Under the pieces are notes generated by a model, which was not told the origin of the DNA, made no database searches, and saw only the letters and a program-made list of their open reading frames with translations. This document shows positions 22,737 through 30,147 of a DNA stretch of 30,271 nt, in pieces. The position numbers and the translations under genes are program-made. Source of the DNA: VBAS01 sp964444975 (GTDB lineage Bacteria; Bacteroidota; Bacteroidia; Chitinophagales; Chitinophagaceae); NCBI GenBank assembly GCA_964444975.1, contig CAYUJD010000041.1, positions 1 through 30,271 of the forward strand. Direction: 5' to 3'. Each line of letters starts with the position of its first letter. The stretch's first letter is position 1.

Positions 22737-22757
22737 AATGTCGCCCCTTTGGGGCTT
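22737..22757 (-). repeat. right REP-like hairpin of the transposase unit
   Basis: GCCCC (22743-22747) and GGGGC (22751-22755) flank the loop TTT, preceded by AATGTC. It is the inverted counterpart of the left repeat and lies 30 bp upstream of the transposase start. Confidence 0.7.
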
Positions 22758-22792
22758 GTGTATAATATTTAAATTTTTCAGCTACCAAAAGG

Positions 22793-22809
22793 TTGCCCCA
22801 CCGGGGCAA
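22793..22809. repeat. third GC-rich hairpin beside the transposase
   Basis: TTGCCCC and GGGGCAA pair perfectly around ACC. The outer bases GCTA (22781-22784) and TAGC (22810-22813) can extend the structure. It may be a second REP subtype. The rest of 22758-22983 shows no gene. Confidence 0.5.
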
Positions 22810-22983
22810 TAGCATCTATCCATAGGAATCTTCTCACATATATCCGAACATCTTTCTAATGGAATCTCCTGTGCCTTTCGGAGAAAACATTTGGCTTGTA
22901 AAACTATGATTTAACCTGAATTGGAAACACGTTTTTATTACCTGCGAAACTTTGAGTATTTTACAAAACAAAAAATCTGAACC

Positions 22984-23433
22984 ATGAACAGACTGTTAAT
23001 CTTAGCCGCCGGCATCCTTGCCGCATTAATACTGATGGCGGGCAACTGCGATAAAAACGACAATCCCGCACCTTCCAATACCGATTATCTTACCCGGTCG
23101 CCGTGGAAATTCAGTAAGGCAACAGCATCGGGCATTGATATTTCGGCACAGATACCCGCCTGCTTCAAAGACAATACAATTTCATTTGCCATAAACGGAA
23201 CCGGCACCATCAGTGAAGGCACCCTTGCCTGTGTGCCACCGGCGCCACCCACATTTACGTGGACATTTCAGAACAACGGCACGCAGCTCAATCTTTCCAC
23301 TCCGCTGCTCAGCGGCGGCTCAGGCACTTTCAATATCGTGACTTTAAATGATGTGAACCTGGTGATTTCGCAAAGCGTAATCATTCCCCCGGCTACTACA
23401 CCAGTCACCGTGGAGATTACTTTTATACATTAA
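22984..23433 (+). CDS. small secreted lipocalin-like lipoprotein (hypothetical)
   Basis: The protein has 149 residues. It opens with Arg3, a long hydrophobic run and Met-Ala-Gly-Asn-Cys22, a lipobox with an unusual Asn before the cysteine, so lipidation is likely but not certain. An Asp/Asn-rich linker follows. The mature domain starts with YLTRSPWKFSKATASGID, the opening of many Bacteroidota lipocalin-like proteins. It continues as beta strands (NTISFAINGTGTISEGT, TFTWTFQNNGTQLNLS, NDVNLVISQSV). Two further cysteines (about 59 and 80) may form a disulfide. It is flanked by the transposase region and convergent with nadE. The function is unknown. Confidence 0.8.
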   Translation: MNRLLILAAGILAALILMAGNCDKNDNPAPSNTDYLTRSPWKFSKATASGIDISAQIPACFKDNTISFAINGTGTISEGTLACVPPAPPTFTWTFQNNGTQLNLSTPLLSGGSGTFNIVTLNDVNLVISQSVIIPPATTPVTVEITFIH

Positions 23434-23480
23434 GCTTTGTGGATGTAATTAAAGTAAGTTTAAGTTAAAACAGCAGAAAT

Positions 23481-25187
23481 TCAGGACAGGTATTTCCCCA
23501 CTACCGGCATTCTTCGGCCCACACCAAATGCCTTGCAGCTGATGCGAAGAACGGGACAAAACTGTTTCCGTTTATATTCATTGGTGTTTACCAGTTTCAG
23601 TACCCGGTCAACCAGCGCCGGGTCGTACCCTTTTGCTTTTATTTCTTTGGGGCCGTTGCGCAGCTCAATGTATTCATACAATACCCTGTCGAGAAAGTGA
23701 TACTCCGGCAGGCTGTCGGCATCTACCTGGCCCGGCCGCAATTCGGCTGAAGGCGCTTTTGTAAAAATATGAGCGGGGATGATTTCTTTTTCCCGGTTGA
23801 TGTAACGGGCCAGAGCATACACCTGCGTTTTATATAAATCGCCCAGCACACTCAACCCGCCGGCCATGTCGCCGTACAATGTGCCATAACCGGTGGCCAG
23901 TTCGCTTTTATTGGATGTGTTCAGCAGTATGTAACCAAACTTATTAGCCACCGACATCAGCAGGTTGCCGCGGACCCTTGCCTGTACATTTTCTTCTGCC
24001 ACGCCAAAAGGCAAATCATTGAACAGCGGTTGCAGCTCGTTCAGAAATTCATCGAAAATATTTTTTATAGGAACTGTATCGTACCGGCATTCAAGATTTT
24101 TACTCAGCTGCACCGCATCGGCAATGGAATGTGACGATGAAAATTGCGACGGCATCAACAGCACCCGCACATTTTCTTTTCCCAGCGCATGCACGGCCAG
24201 CGCCTGGGTGACGGCACTGTCAATACCGCCGCTGGCGCCGAGGATGGCTTTGCGGAAACCCATTTTGCGGAAATAATCGCGGATGCCAAGAATCAGCGCA
24301 TGATAAATTTCATCAATGTTTTTTTCGTTGGCCAGCCAGGCCAGGATGTCTTCGCCTTTTCCCACCTCAGCAGCAGAATAATAATATTTTTCATCTTTTG
24401 AATTCTGAAACGAATGGTCTCTTTTTGACAGCTCATCCAAATCGAAAATTTCAAAATCCTCTTCAAAATATTTCATCTCTTTCACCTTGTTGCCGTTGAT
24501 GTCGTACACCAGGCTGCCGCCGTCGAAAATGATTTCGGTTTGCGAACCAACGGCATTGCAGTAAAGCATCGGCAATTTGTATTTGAGCGTATGGGCCTTG
24601 ACAATGCTGTTGCGCACCACATCCTGCGCATAGTTGTACGGCGATGCAGACAGGTTGATCATCACATCCGGACTGAAGGGCATCAGTTTTTCCATGGGCG
24701 TAATGCGGTACAGCGGGTTGTCGCCCATGTTCCAGATGTCTTCGCAAATGGTGACAGCCAGTTTTTTCCCTTTAAACTCCAGCACCTTCCAGTCATAAGC
24801 CGGTTCAAAGAAACGATAGTCATCAAACACGTCGTAGTTAGGTAAAAGTGTTTTGTGCACTTCCCCTTTTAATTCTCTTTCGTAAAGCAGGAACGCTGCA
24901 TTGAAAAGATCTTTTCCCTCCCGCTGCAGGTTTCTTGCCGGCGAACCGATAAGCACACCAATGGTATCGGCGTGTTCTTTTATACGGTCAACGGATTGAT
25001 AACATTTGTTGATGAAATCGGGGAATTCAAGAAAATCGCCGGGGTAATAGCCGCATACGCACAACTCGGAAAACACCACCAGGTCGGCGCCCTGCTGTTT
25101 GGCTTTGTTGATTCCTTCAATGATCTTTCGGGAGTTGTCTTCAAAATTGCCAATATGATAATTCTGCTGCGCTAAAGCGATTTTCAT
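23481..25187 (-). CDS. nadE: glutamine-dependent NAD(+) synthetase
   Basis: NadE amidates nicotinic acid adenine dinucleotide to NAD with ammonia from glutamine, the last step of NAD synthesis. The ATG at 25187 gives 568 residues; a longer frame from 25211 would start upstream of the promoter box. The N-terminal nitrilase-type glutaminase carries the triad Glu41, Lys112 and Cys148 (in VTICEDIWN). The C-terminal synthetase has the ATP-binding SGGIDS at 319-324, then LLNTSNKSELATGYGTLYGDMAGGL written over about 419-443 and KAPSAELRPGQ. Both domains are complete. Divergent from gldB, sharing a short intergenic promoter region. Confidence 0.97.
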   Translation of the reverse strand: MKIALAQQNYHIGNFEDNSRKIIEGINKAKQQGADLVVFSELCVCGYYPGDFLEFPDFINKCYQSVDRIKEHADTIGVLIGSPARNLQREGKDLFNAAFLLYERELKGEVHKTLLPNYDVFDDYRFFEPAYDWKVLEFKGKKLAVTICEDIWNMGDNPLYRITPMEKLMPFSPDVMINLSASPYNYAQDVVRNSIVKAHTLKYKLPMLYCNAVGSQTEIIFDGGSLVYDINGNKVKEMKYFEEDFEIFDLDELSKRDHSFQNSKDEKYYYSAAEVGKGEDILAWLANEKNIDEIYHALILGIRDYFRKMGFRKAILGASGGIDSAVTQALAVHALGKENVRVLLMPSQFSSSHSIADAVQLSKNLECRYDTVPIKNIFDEFLNELQPLFNDLPFGVAEENVQARVRGNLLMSVANKFGYILLNTSNKSELATGYGTLYGDMAGGLSVLGDLYKTQVYALARYINREKEIIPAHIFTKAPSAELRPGQVDADSLPEYHFLDRVLYEYIELRNGPKEIKAKGYDPALVDRVLKLVNTNEYKRKQFCPVLRISCKAFGVGRRMPVVGKYLS

Positions 25188-25191
25188 GTTG

Positions 25192-25199
25192 CAAATGTA
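25192..25199 (-). promoter_or_regulatory. Bacteroidota -7 box (TACATTTG) for nadE
   Basis: The minus strand reads TACATTTG, an exact TAnnTTTG match, ending 4 nt before the nadE ATG. As for nadC, this predicts a leaderless or nearly leaderless message. Confidence 0.5.
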
Positions 25200-25264
25200 A
25201 GCCACCGGCAACGCCTGCCAAAGAGATGTTATGGGTGCGGATGGTTGTAAAAATTTGTTTCAAT

Positions 25265-25272
25265 TATCTTCG
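25265..25272 (+). promoter_or_regulatory. near-consensus -7 box (TATCTTCG) for gldB
   Basis: TATCTTCG differs from TAnnTTTG at one base. A TTG at 25245-25247 lies 17 nt upstream and could be the -33 element. The box is 38 nt before the gldB ATG and argues against the earlier in-frame ATG at 25272. Confidence 0.45.
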
Positions 25273-25310
25273 TGTGCAACATTGCAGGTTATCATTCGTT
25301 TACCATTACC

Positions 25311-26342
25311 ATGAAATCAACAGTCATAATTTTTTGCCTGGCATTGGTTTTTGCCTGTACCAACCGCAGCAACGGTCCCGATGTTTCGGGAATAAAAGTG
25401 GAGATGACGGTGGAGCGGTTCGACCGGGATTTTTTTTCCATGGATACCTTCAGTATAGAAAAATCTATTTTGGATTTATATGTGAAGTACCCTTCGCTGA
25501 TGCCGATTTTCTTGTACAATATTCTCGGGCTTGATTCTTCCACACAGTACCAGGGTCTTCCCCGTTTTGCGAGGCAAAGCAGATTTCTGTATGATTCTGC
25601 CGCCAGGGTGTTTGAAAATTTTGATGACGTAAAAAAAGAATTTGAGCAGGCCTTCCGTTATGTGAAATATTATTTTCCAAATTATCAAATACCGAAACTG
25701 ATAACCATCGTCGGGCCGATAGATGCACTGGCTATAACGGCAAGCGGCGAACCGACACCGGTATTTATCGGGCCGGATTTTATCGGCATCAACCTGCAGT
25801 TTTATCTTGGGAAAAATTTTTCACTTTACCGCAACGGCTTTTTCATCGCCAACGTAGCGCCGGAATTCCGCAGCCGGCGGTTCGAAAAGAAATACATTGC
25901 AGCCGATGCGATGAAGCTGGTAGCTGATGATATTTATCCCGATAAAAGCAGCGGCAAGGGGCTGGTGGAGCAGATGATTGAAAAAGGAAAGCAATGGTGG
26001 CTGCTCGATAAATTTTTACCGGCTGCACCTGATTCCATCAAGACCGGCTACACACAACAACAGTTGGACTGGTGCAGCGCAAATGAAGGCATGATATGGA
26101 GCGCCATACTCAGCAATGAAAAAGATATTTTCACCCGGGAACAGGCAACTATTCAAAACTATATAGGCGAGGCGCCGTTTACACAAACACTTTCACCTGC
26201 GTCGCCCGGCAATATCGGGCAGTGGATTGGCTGGCAGATTGTAAAAAAGTTTGCAGAAAAAAATTCTTCCCTGCGCATTGATGAAGTGATGAAGACCGAA
26301 CCGAAAAAAATACTGGATGAGGCAAAGTATAAGCCTAAGTAG
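25311..26342 (+). CDS. gldB: gliding motility lipoprotein GldB
   Basis: GldB is a lipoprotein needed for gliding in flavobacteria; its biochemical role is unresolved. From the ATG at 25311 the protein has 343 residues. Its lipoprotein signal ends Val-Phe-Ala-Cys16. Family-typical parts are EMTVERFDRDFFSMD, then LYVKYPSLMPIFLYNILGL near 58-76 and FEQAFRYVKYYFPNYQIPKL. The central FIGPDFIGINLQFYLGKNF resembles the metal-dependent hydrolase-like DUF2268 pattern. The C-terminal SPGNIGQWIGWQIVKKFAEKN is also conserved. It ends with TAG. nadE is divergent upstream, a neighbour also seen in Flavobacterium, but gldC, the usual downstream partner, is absent: apaG follows convergently. Confidence 0.92.
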   Translation: MKSTVIIFCLALVFACTNRSNGPDVSGIKVEMTVERFDRDFFSMDTFSIEKSILDLYVKYPSLMPIFLYNILGLDSSTQYQGLPRFARQSRFLYDSAARVFENFDDVKKEFEQAFRYVKYYFPNYQIPKLITIVGPIDALAITASGEPTPVFIGPDFIGINLQFYLGKNFSLYRNGFFIANVAPEFRSRRFEKKYIAADAMKLVADDIYPDKSSGKGLVEQMIEKGKQWWLLDKFLPAAPDSIKTGYTQQQLDWCSANEGMIWSAILSNEKDIFTREQATIQNYIGEAPFTQTLSPASPGNIGQWIGWQIVKKFAEKNSSLRIDEVMKTEPKKILDEAKYKPK

Positions 26343-26382
26343 TGTGCTGATGTGTTGATTCGCTGATTTGATGATGTGTTGA
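26343..26382. repeat. octamer-period array after gldB
   Basis: Five exact-phase 8-bp units of the form TNNGNTGA start on the first base after the gldB stop (TGTGCTGA, then TGTGTTGA, and so on). A degenerate sixth unit and a T10 tract (26395-26404) follow. No gene occupies 26343-26481. Confidence 0.75.
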
Positions 26383-26481
26383 TTAATGGCGTGATTTTTT
26401 TTTTGATGATATTCATACATCGGGAGAGTTGCCCTCATTACCCAATCGGAACATCATAAAATTTTCTTATTCGCCAGTTTG

Positions 26482-26868
26482 TTAATTATTCTTAAACGGC
26501 ACAAACATTTCAAAAGCGGGAATATTCACCTCAAAGAGTTGTTTGCTGTTGAGGTTTTCCATCTGGTAGGTGCCATGCATGCGGCCCATTTCGCTGCGCA
26601 GGTTGCAGCCGCTCACATACTGGTATCTTTCGCCGGGCGCCAGCACAGGCTGCACACCCACCACGCCTTCGCCTTCCACTTCGCGGTACAGGCCGCTGCT
26701 GTCAAAAATATGCCAGTGCCGGCGATGCAGTTTTACCGGGAATGAATTGTGATTTTCGATGGCAATGCGGTAAGCAAACATATACTCCGACTGCAGCGGG
26801 TTGCTGTAATCCTGCTGGTAATAAGTTTCCACACTCACTTGTACGCCTTCGGAAATCAGGCTCACCAT
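26482..26868 (-). CDS. apaG: ApaG domain protein (DUF525)
   Basis: This 128-residue protein is a full-length ApaG, a single fibronectin-III-like beta-sandwich. It is named from its linkage to apaH and was implicated in Co/Mg efflux phenotypes, but its molecular role is unsettled. Family motifs are YMFAYRIAIENHNSFPVKLHRRHW spanning about 29-52, then IFDSSGLYREVEGEGVVGVQPVLAPGE across 54-80. YQYVSGCNLRSEMGRMHGTYQM follows, with the conserved Gly-x-Met-x-Gly-x-Tyr. No export signal is seen, so it is cytosolic. It is convergent with gldB and divergent from the isocitrate dehydrogenase gene. Confidence 0.95.
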   Translation of the reverse strand: MVSLISEGVQVSVETYYQQDYSNPLQSEYMFAYRIAIENHNSFPVKLHRRHWHIFDSSGLYREVEGEGVVGVQPVLAPGERYQYVSGCNLRSEMGRMHGTYQMENLNSKQLFEVNIPAFEMFVPFKNN

Positions 26869-26882
26869 CGGTTTCTTTTTGG

Positions 26883-26890
26883 TAAAAGTA
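26883..26890 (-). promoter_or_regulatory. near-consensus -7 box (TACTTTTA) for apaG
   Basis: The minus strand reads TACTTTTA, one base from TAnnTTTG, 14 nt before the apaG ATG. Confidence 0.35.
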
Positions 26891-26943
26891 ATTAAAAATA
26901 AACTTGCAGCCGGAAAGGATGCAGCCGGGCGGCCTTTTCATCT

Positions 26944-26951
26944 TAATTTTG
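26944..26951 (+). promoter_or_regulatory. Bacteroidota -7 box (TAATTTTG) for isocitrate dehydrogenase
   Basis: TAATTTTG is an exact TAnnTTTG match 30 nt before the ATG at 26982. It excludes the earlier in-frame ATGs at 26904 and 26919 as starts. Confidence 0.55.
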
Positions 26952-26981
26952 CGGCCACTTCAGATAACAAAACAACTGAAC

Positions 26982-28433
26982 ATGAAAATAGCTGTAGCCA
27001 AAGGAGACGGAATAGGACCGGAAATAATGGATGCCGTGCTAAAAATTTTTGAAGCTAATAAAGTGCTGCTGGAGTATGAGTTTGTGGAAATGGGGAAATG
27101 GGTATTCGATAAAGGATTTTCCGCAGGCATGACGCCGGAAGCAAAACAAACTATTGAATCGCTTGGCATTTTATTCAAAGGCCCGATGGAAACTCCCAAA
27201 GGCAAAGGCGTGAAGAGCATTAATGTGACGGCCCGTAAAACATGGAATACGTATGTAAACAACAGAACTTTTCAAACCCTGCATGGCGTGGATACGGTGT
27301 TCAGCTTAGCGGGCATCCATATTGACATCACGGTGCTGCGTGAAAATATTGAAGACACGTACGGAGGCGTGGAGCATATGCTTACCCACGATGTGGCGCT
27401 GAGCCGCCGCTTCATCACCCGGCCGGGCAGCATGCAGGTGATTCGCTACGCCTTTGAAATGGCCAAAAAGAAAAATGCCCGCCGCATTACCTGCGGCCAT
27501 AAGGCCAACATCATGAAAATAACTGACGGGCTTTTCCTCGAATGTTTTTATGAAGTGGCAAAGGAATACCCCGGGCTGAGAGCCGATGATGTGATAGTGG
27601 ATGACCTGTGTATGAAGCTCGTTACCCGGCCCGATACTTTTGATGTAATTGTTCTCACCAACCTGCAGGGCGATATCGTTTCCGATTTATGTGCAGGACT
27701 GGTAGGCGGACTTGGTTTTGCACCCTCAGCCAATATCGGCGACCACATCTGCATTTTCGAAGCCGTGCATGGCACGGCGCCGGATATAGCCGGTAAAAAT
27801 ATTGCCAATCCCACGGCGCTGCTGCTCAGCGGTATCGCCATGCTTCGCCATCTTGGCTTTATGGAGAATGCCGCCATCATTGAAAATGCGCTGCTGTTTA
27901 CTTTGGAAAGCGGTGTGCACACAGGTGATTTTGGGGATAAAAAAATTCCGCCGGTAAACACCACGCAGTTTGCCCAGGCCGTCATTGATAATTTTGGTAA
28001 ACAACCTGTCCTTGGTGCAAAACCAATTTTACCAAACATGCCGGTGACGCCAACCGACTTCAAACTGGAAAAAAATCCTATGCTGGTATCGGCCGAAATG
28101 GGGGAAGAAAAAATTTTCGGCGTGGACATGTTTATTGAAAGCGATGAACAACCGGCCGATATTGCAAAAAAATGCGAACGGCATGCGGGAGTAAAATTCA
28201 GGCTCATCAGTATCAGCAACCGTGGCACACAGGTGTGGCCCACGGGTTCGGTTTACACCAACCTGGTAAACCAGTACAATGCCCGCTTTGAATCGCTTGA
28301 CGGCGAAGCGCTGAACCAGCAGGATATTATCGGGCTGTATGTAAGCCTCAGCGGCAATTTCAAAATCTGTTCTTTTGAACTGCTGAATATGTGGGATGGT
28401 AAAAAAGCCTATTCGCTGGCACAGGGGCAGTAA
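26982..28433 (+). CDS. icd: isocitrate dehydrogenase, long (Thermus-like) type
   Basis: This enzyme oxidatively decarboxylates isocitrate to 2-oxoglutarate in the TCA cycle. From the ATG at 26982 it has 483 residues, the length of the Thermus-type enzyme with an extra C-terminal domain. Motifs are the opening GDGIGPEIMDAV, the substrate segment KSINVTARK, LRENIEDTYGGVEH and KANIMKITDGLFLE. The metal site is VIVLTNLQGDIVSDL. The C-terminal extension (about 335-483) includes GVDMFIESDEQPADIAKKC. The cofactor loop reads HGTAPDIAGKN at 263-273: Asp268-Ile269 replace the Lys-Tyr of NADP enzymes, so NAD use is predicted. The start is set by the -7 box and by GDGIGPE. Confidence 0.93.
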   Translation: MKIAVAKGDGIGPEIMDAVLKIFEANKVLLEYEFVEMGKWVFDKGFSAGMTPEAKQTIESLGILFKGPMETPKGKGVKSINVTARKTWNTYVNNRTFQTLHGVDTVFSLAGIHIDITVLRENIEDTYGGVEHMLTHDVALSRRFITRPGSMQVIRYAFEMAKKKNARRITCGHKANIMKITDGLFLECFYEVAKEYPGLRADDVIVDDLCMKLVTRPDTFDVIVLTNLQGDIVSDLCAGLVGGLGFAPSANIGDHICIFEAVHGTAPDIAGKNIANPTALLLSGIAMLRHLGFMENAAIIENALLFTLESGVHTGDFGDKKIPPVNTTQFAQAVIDNFGKQPVLGAKPILPNMPVTPTDFKLEKNPMLVSAEMGEEKIFGVDMFIESDEQPADIAKKCERHAGVKFRLISISNRGTQVWPTGSVYTNLVNQYNARFESLDGEALNQQDIIGLYVSLSGNFKICSFELLNMWDGKKAYSLAQGQ

Positions 28434-28545
28434 AGCCATATTCATTTTCCATTATTATACATACTTGCCGGAAGCGAGGCATGAAGGAGAGATTTATTTT
28501 AAATGTTTTACTGTCGCCAAACTTTTTGTAAAGCCGCTCAACTGC

Positions 28546-28602
28546 ATTTCACCACATAGAATCATAGGCACATAGGATCACATAGTAAATCCTTTGTGAA
28601 AT
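28546..28602. repeat. CACATAG octamer-period repeat with inverted ends
   Basis: CATAG recurs at 28555, 28563, 28571 and 28581, the first three exactly 8 bp apart. The block is bounded by ATTTCAC (28546-28552) and GTGAAAT (28596-28602), which are inverted copies. The remainder of 28434-28635 shows no gene. Confidence 0.6.
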
Positions 28603-28635
28603 TATGTTTTTAAGTGCCTGGTGGTAAATATAATG

Positions 28636-30147
28636 CTAACGGAGTATCTCATCAATCACCTTCCCCTTCACATCCGTAAGCCGGAATGGCCGCCCCTGGA
28701 ATTCGTATGTGAATTGCTCGTGGTCGAAGCCAAGCTGATTCAATATGGTTGCCTGTATATCGAACGGCTCCACTTTACCGCTCACTACGCTGTAGCCGAT
28801 CTCATCGGTTTCGCCGTAGGTTGTACCACCCTTCACTCCGCCGCCAGCCATCCAGATGCTGAATGCTTCGGTGTGATGATCCCTGCCTTTAAATGGCAAA
28901 GGTTTGCCTTCACGGTTTTCCTGCATAGGTGTACGGCCAAACTCACCGCCCCAGATCACCAGTGTTTCTTCCAGCATTCCTCGTTGTTTCAGATCGAGCA
29001 CCAGCGCCGTCATCGCTTTATCCACCTGCCGGCATTTGTTGATGAGGCCTATGTCAACCGCTGTTGCTGAATCGGTACCATGACTGTCCCAGCCCCAGTC
29101 GAACAATTGCACAAAGCGAACCCCTTTCTCTACCAGCCTCCGTGCCAGCAGCACATTGTTGGCAAAAGAAATTTCACCCGGCCTGGTGCCATACATTTCA
29201 TGAATGTAAGCCGGTTCGTCATTTATGTTCATCACTTCTGGCGCGGCAATCTGCATTTTATATGCCATCTCGTATTGCGCAATGCGGCTCAGCGTTTCGG
29301 GGTCTTTGTATTCTTCGTACTGCTGCTGGTTGATTTTATTGATGGCATCAATGGAAGCACGGCGCAGGTCACGGTCCATGCCTTCAGGGTCTTTTATAAA
29401 AAGCACCGGGTCGCCGGCGCTGCGGCACTGCACACCCTGGTACACACTCGGCAAAAATCCGCTGCCCCATGCACTTTTGCCGGCATCGGGGTCGCTGCCC
29501 CCGGAAGTGAGTACCACAAAACCGGGCAGGTTCTGGTTCTCTGTACCCAGTCCATAAGTGACCCATGCACCCATGCTTGGCCGCCCCAATTGCGGCGAAC
29601 CGGTATGCATGAGTAATTGCGCAGGTGCATGATTAAACTGGTCGGTGGTTACTGATTTTATAATCGCCACATCATCCACGATGGTAGAAAAATGGGGCAG
29701 GTAATTACTGACCCATAGTCCGCCCTGCCCGTGCTGGCTGAAGGTAGCCTGTGGGCCCAGCATTTTCGGAATACCGCGGATGAATGCAAAACGTTTTCCT
29801 TCCACCAGGCTCTGCGGACAATCCTGCCCGTCGAGTTTCATCAGCGTCGGTTTGTAATCGAACAGCTCAAGCTGCGAAGGCGCCCCCGCCATGTGCAGGT
29901 AAATAACTGATTTTGCTTTGCCGGGAAACACCGGCGGCCGCGGCGCCAGCGGATTCACGGGGTCATATAAAATTATTGAGGTTGGATGTGATGAATTTCT
30001 TCCGCAACTGTTCAGCAAACTGCCCAAGGCCAGCGCCCCCAGACCCATAGCGCTTTCTTTGAGAAAATGCCGGCGGGTGTAGTGGCGAAGCACTGCATGT
30101 TTTGCTTCTTCTAAAAGTTGTTTGTTATATAGATCATCACTTGTCAT
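28636..30147 (-). CDS. DUF1501 domain protein with Tat lipoprotein signal
   Basis: The 503-residue protein belongs to the DUF1501 family, which has a sulfatase/alkaline phosphatase-like fold. Its N-terminus has the twin-arginine motif Arg25-Arg26-His-Phe-Leu-Lys, a hydrophobic run and lipobox Leu-Asn-Ser-Cys48, suggesting folded export by Tat followed by lipidation. Family motifs include KSVIYLHMAGAPSQLELFDYKP, GSPQLGRPSMGAWVTYGLG and FVQLFDWGWDSHG. VIWGGEFGRTPM, GRDHHTEAFSIWMAGGGVKGG written over about 424-445, and YEFQGRPFRLTDV near the end complete the set. The substrate is unknown. Such genes usually follow a DUF1549/DUF1553 cytochrome-type gene, which would lie just outside the window. 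Translation ends with TAG. Confidence 0.93.
   Translation of the reverse strand: MTSDDLYNKQLLEEAKHAVLRHYTRRHFLKESAMGLGALALGSLLNSCGRNSSHPTSIILYDPVNPLAPRPPVFPGKAKSVIYLHMAGAPSQLELFDYKPTLMKLDGQDCPQSLVEGKRFAFIRGIPKMLGPQATFSQHGQGGLWVSNYLPHFSTIVDDVAIIKSVTTDQFNHAPAQLLMHTGSPQLGRPSMGAWVTYGLGTENQNLPGFVVLTSGGSDPDAGKSAWGSGFLPSVYQGVQCRSAGDPVLFIKDPEGMDRDLRRASIDAINKINQQQYEEYKDPETLSRIAQYEMAYKMQIAAPEVMNINDEPAYIHEMYGTRPGEISFANNVLLARRLVEKGVRFVQLFDWGWDSHGTDSATAVDIGLINKCRQVDKAMTALVLDLKQRGMLEETLVIWGGEFGRTPMQENREGKPLPFKGRDHHTEAFSIWMAGGGVKGGTTYGETDEIGYSVVSGKVEPFDIQATILNQLGFDHEQFTYEFQGRPFRLTDVKGKVIDEILR

Larger units (their letters stand above)
22194..22757 (-). mobile_element. REP-associated transposase unit bounded by inverted hairpin repeats
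   Basis: A Y1 transposase gene lies between two 21-bp repeats in inverted orientation (22194-22214 and 22737-22757). They are identical except for two bases in the hairpin loop. Each repeat is itself a GCCCC-loop-GGGGC hairpin. No target-site duplication is evident, as expected for Y1 elements. Whether the whole unit moves, or the enzyme only acts on scattered repeats, cannot be told here. Confidence 0.6.

Noticed and set aside
22183..22757. Classic IS200/IS605 insertion with tnpB
   Set aside because: No TnpB/IscB frame is present, and the short hairpin repeats and protein signature fit a REP-associated transposase better.
27548..28243. 231-codon minus-strand frame inside isocitrate dehydrogenase
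   Set aside because: It is a shadow of a well-conserved enzyme, with Ser/Pro/Arg-rich composition typical of antisense translation.
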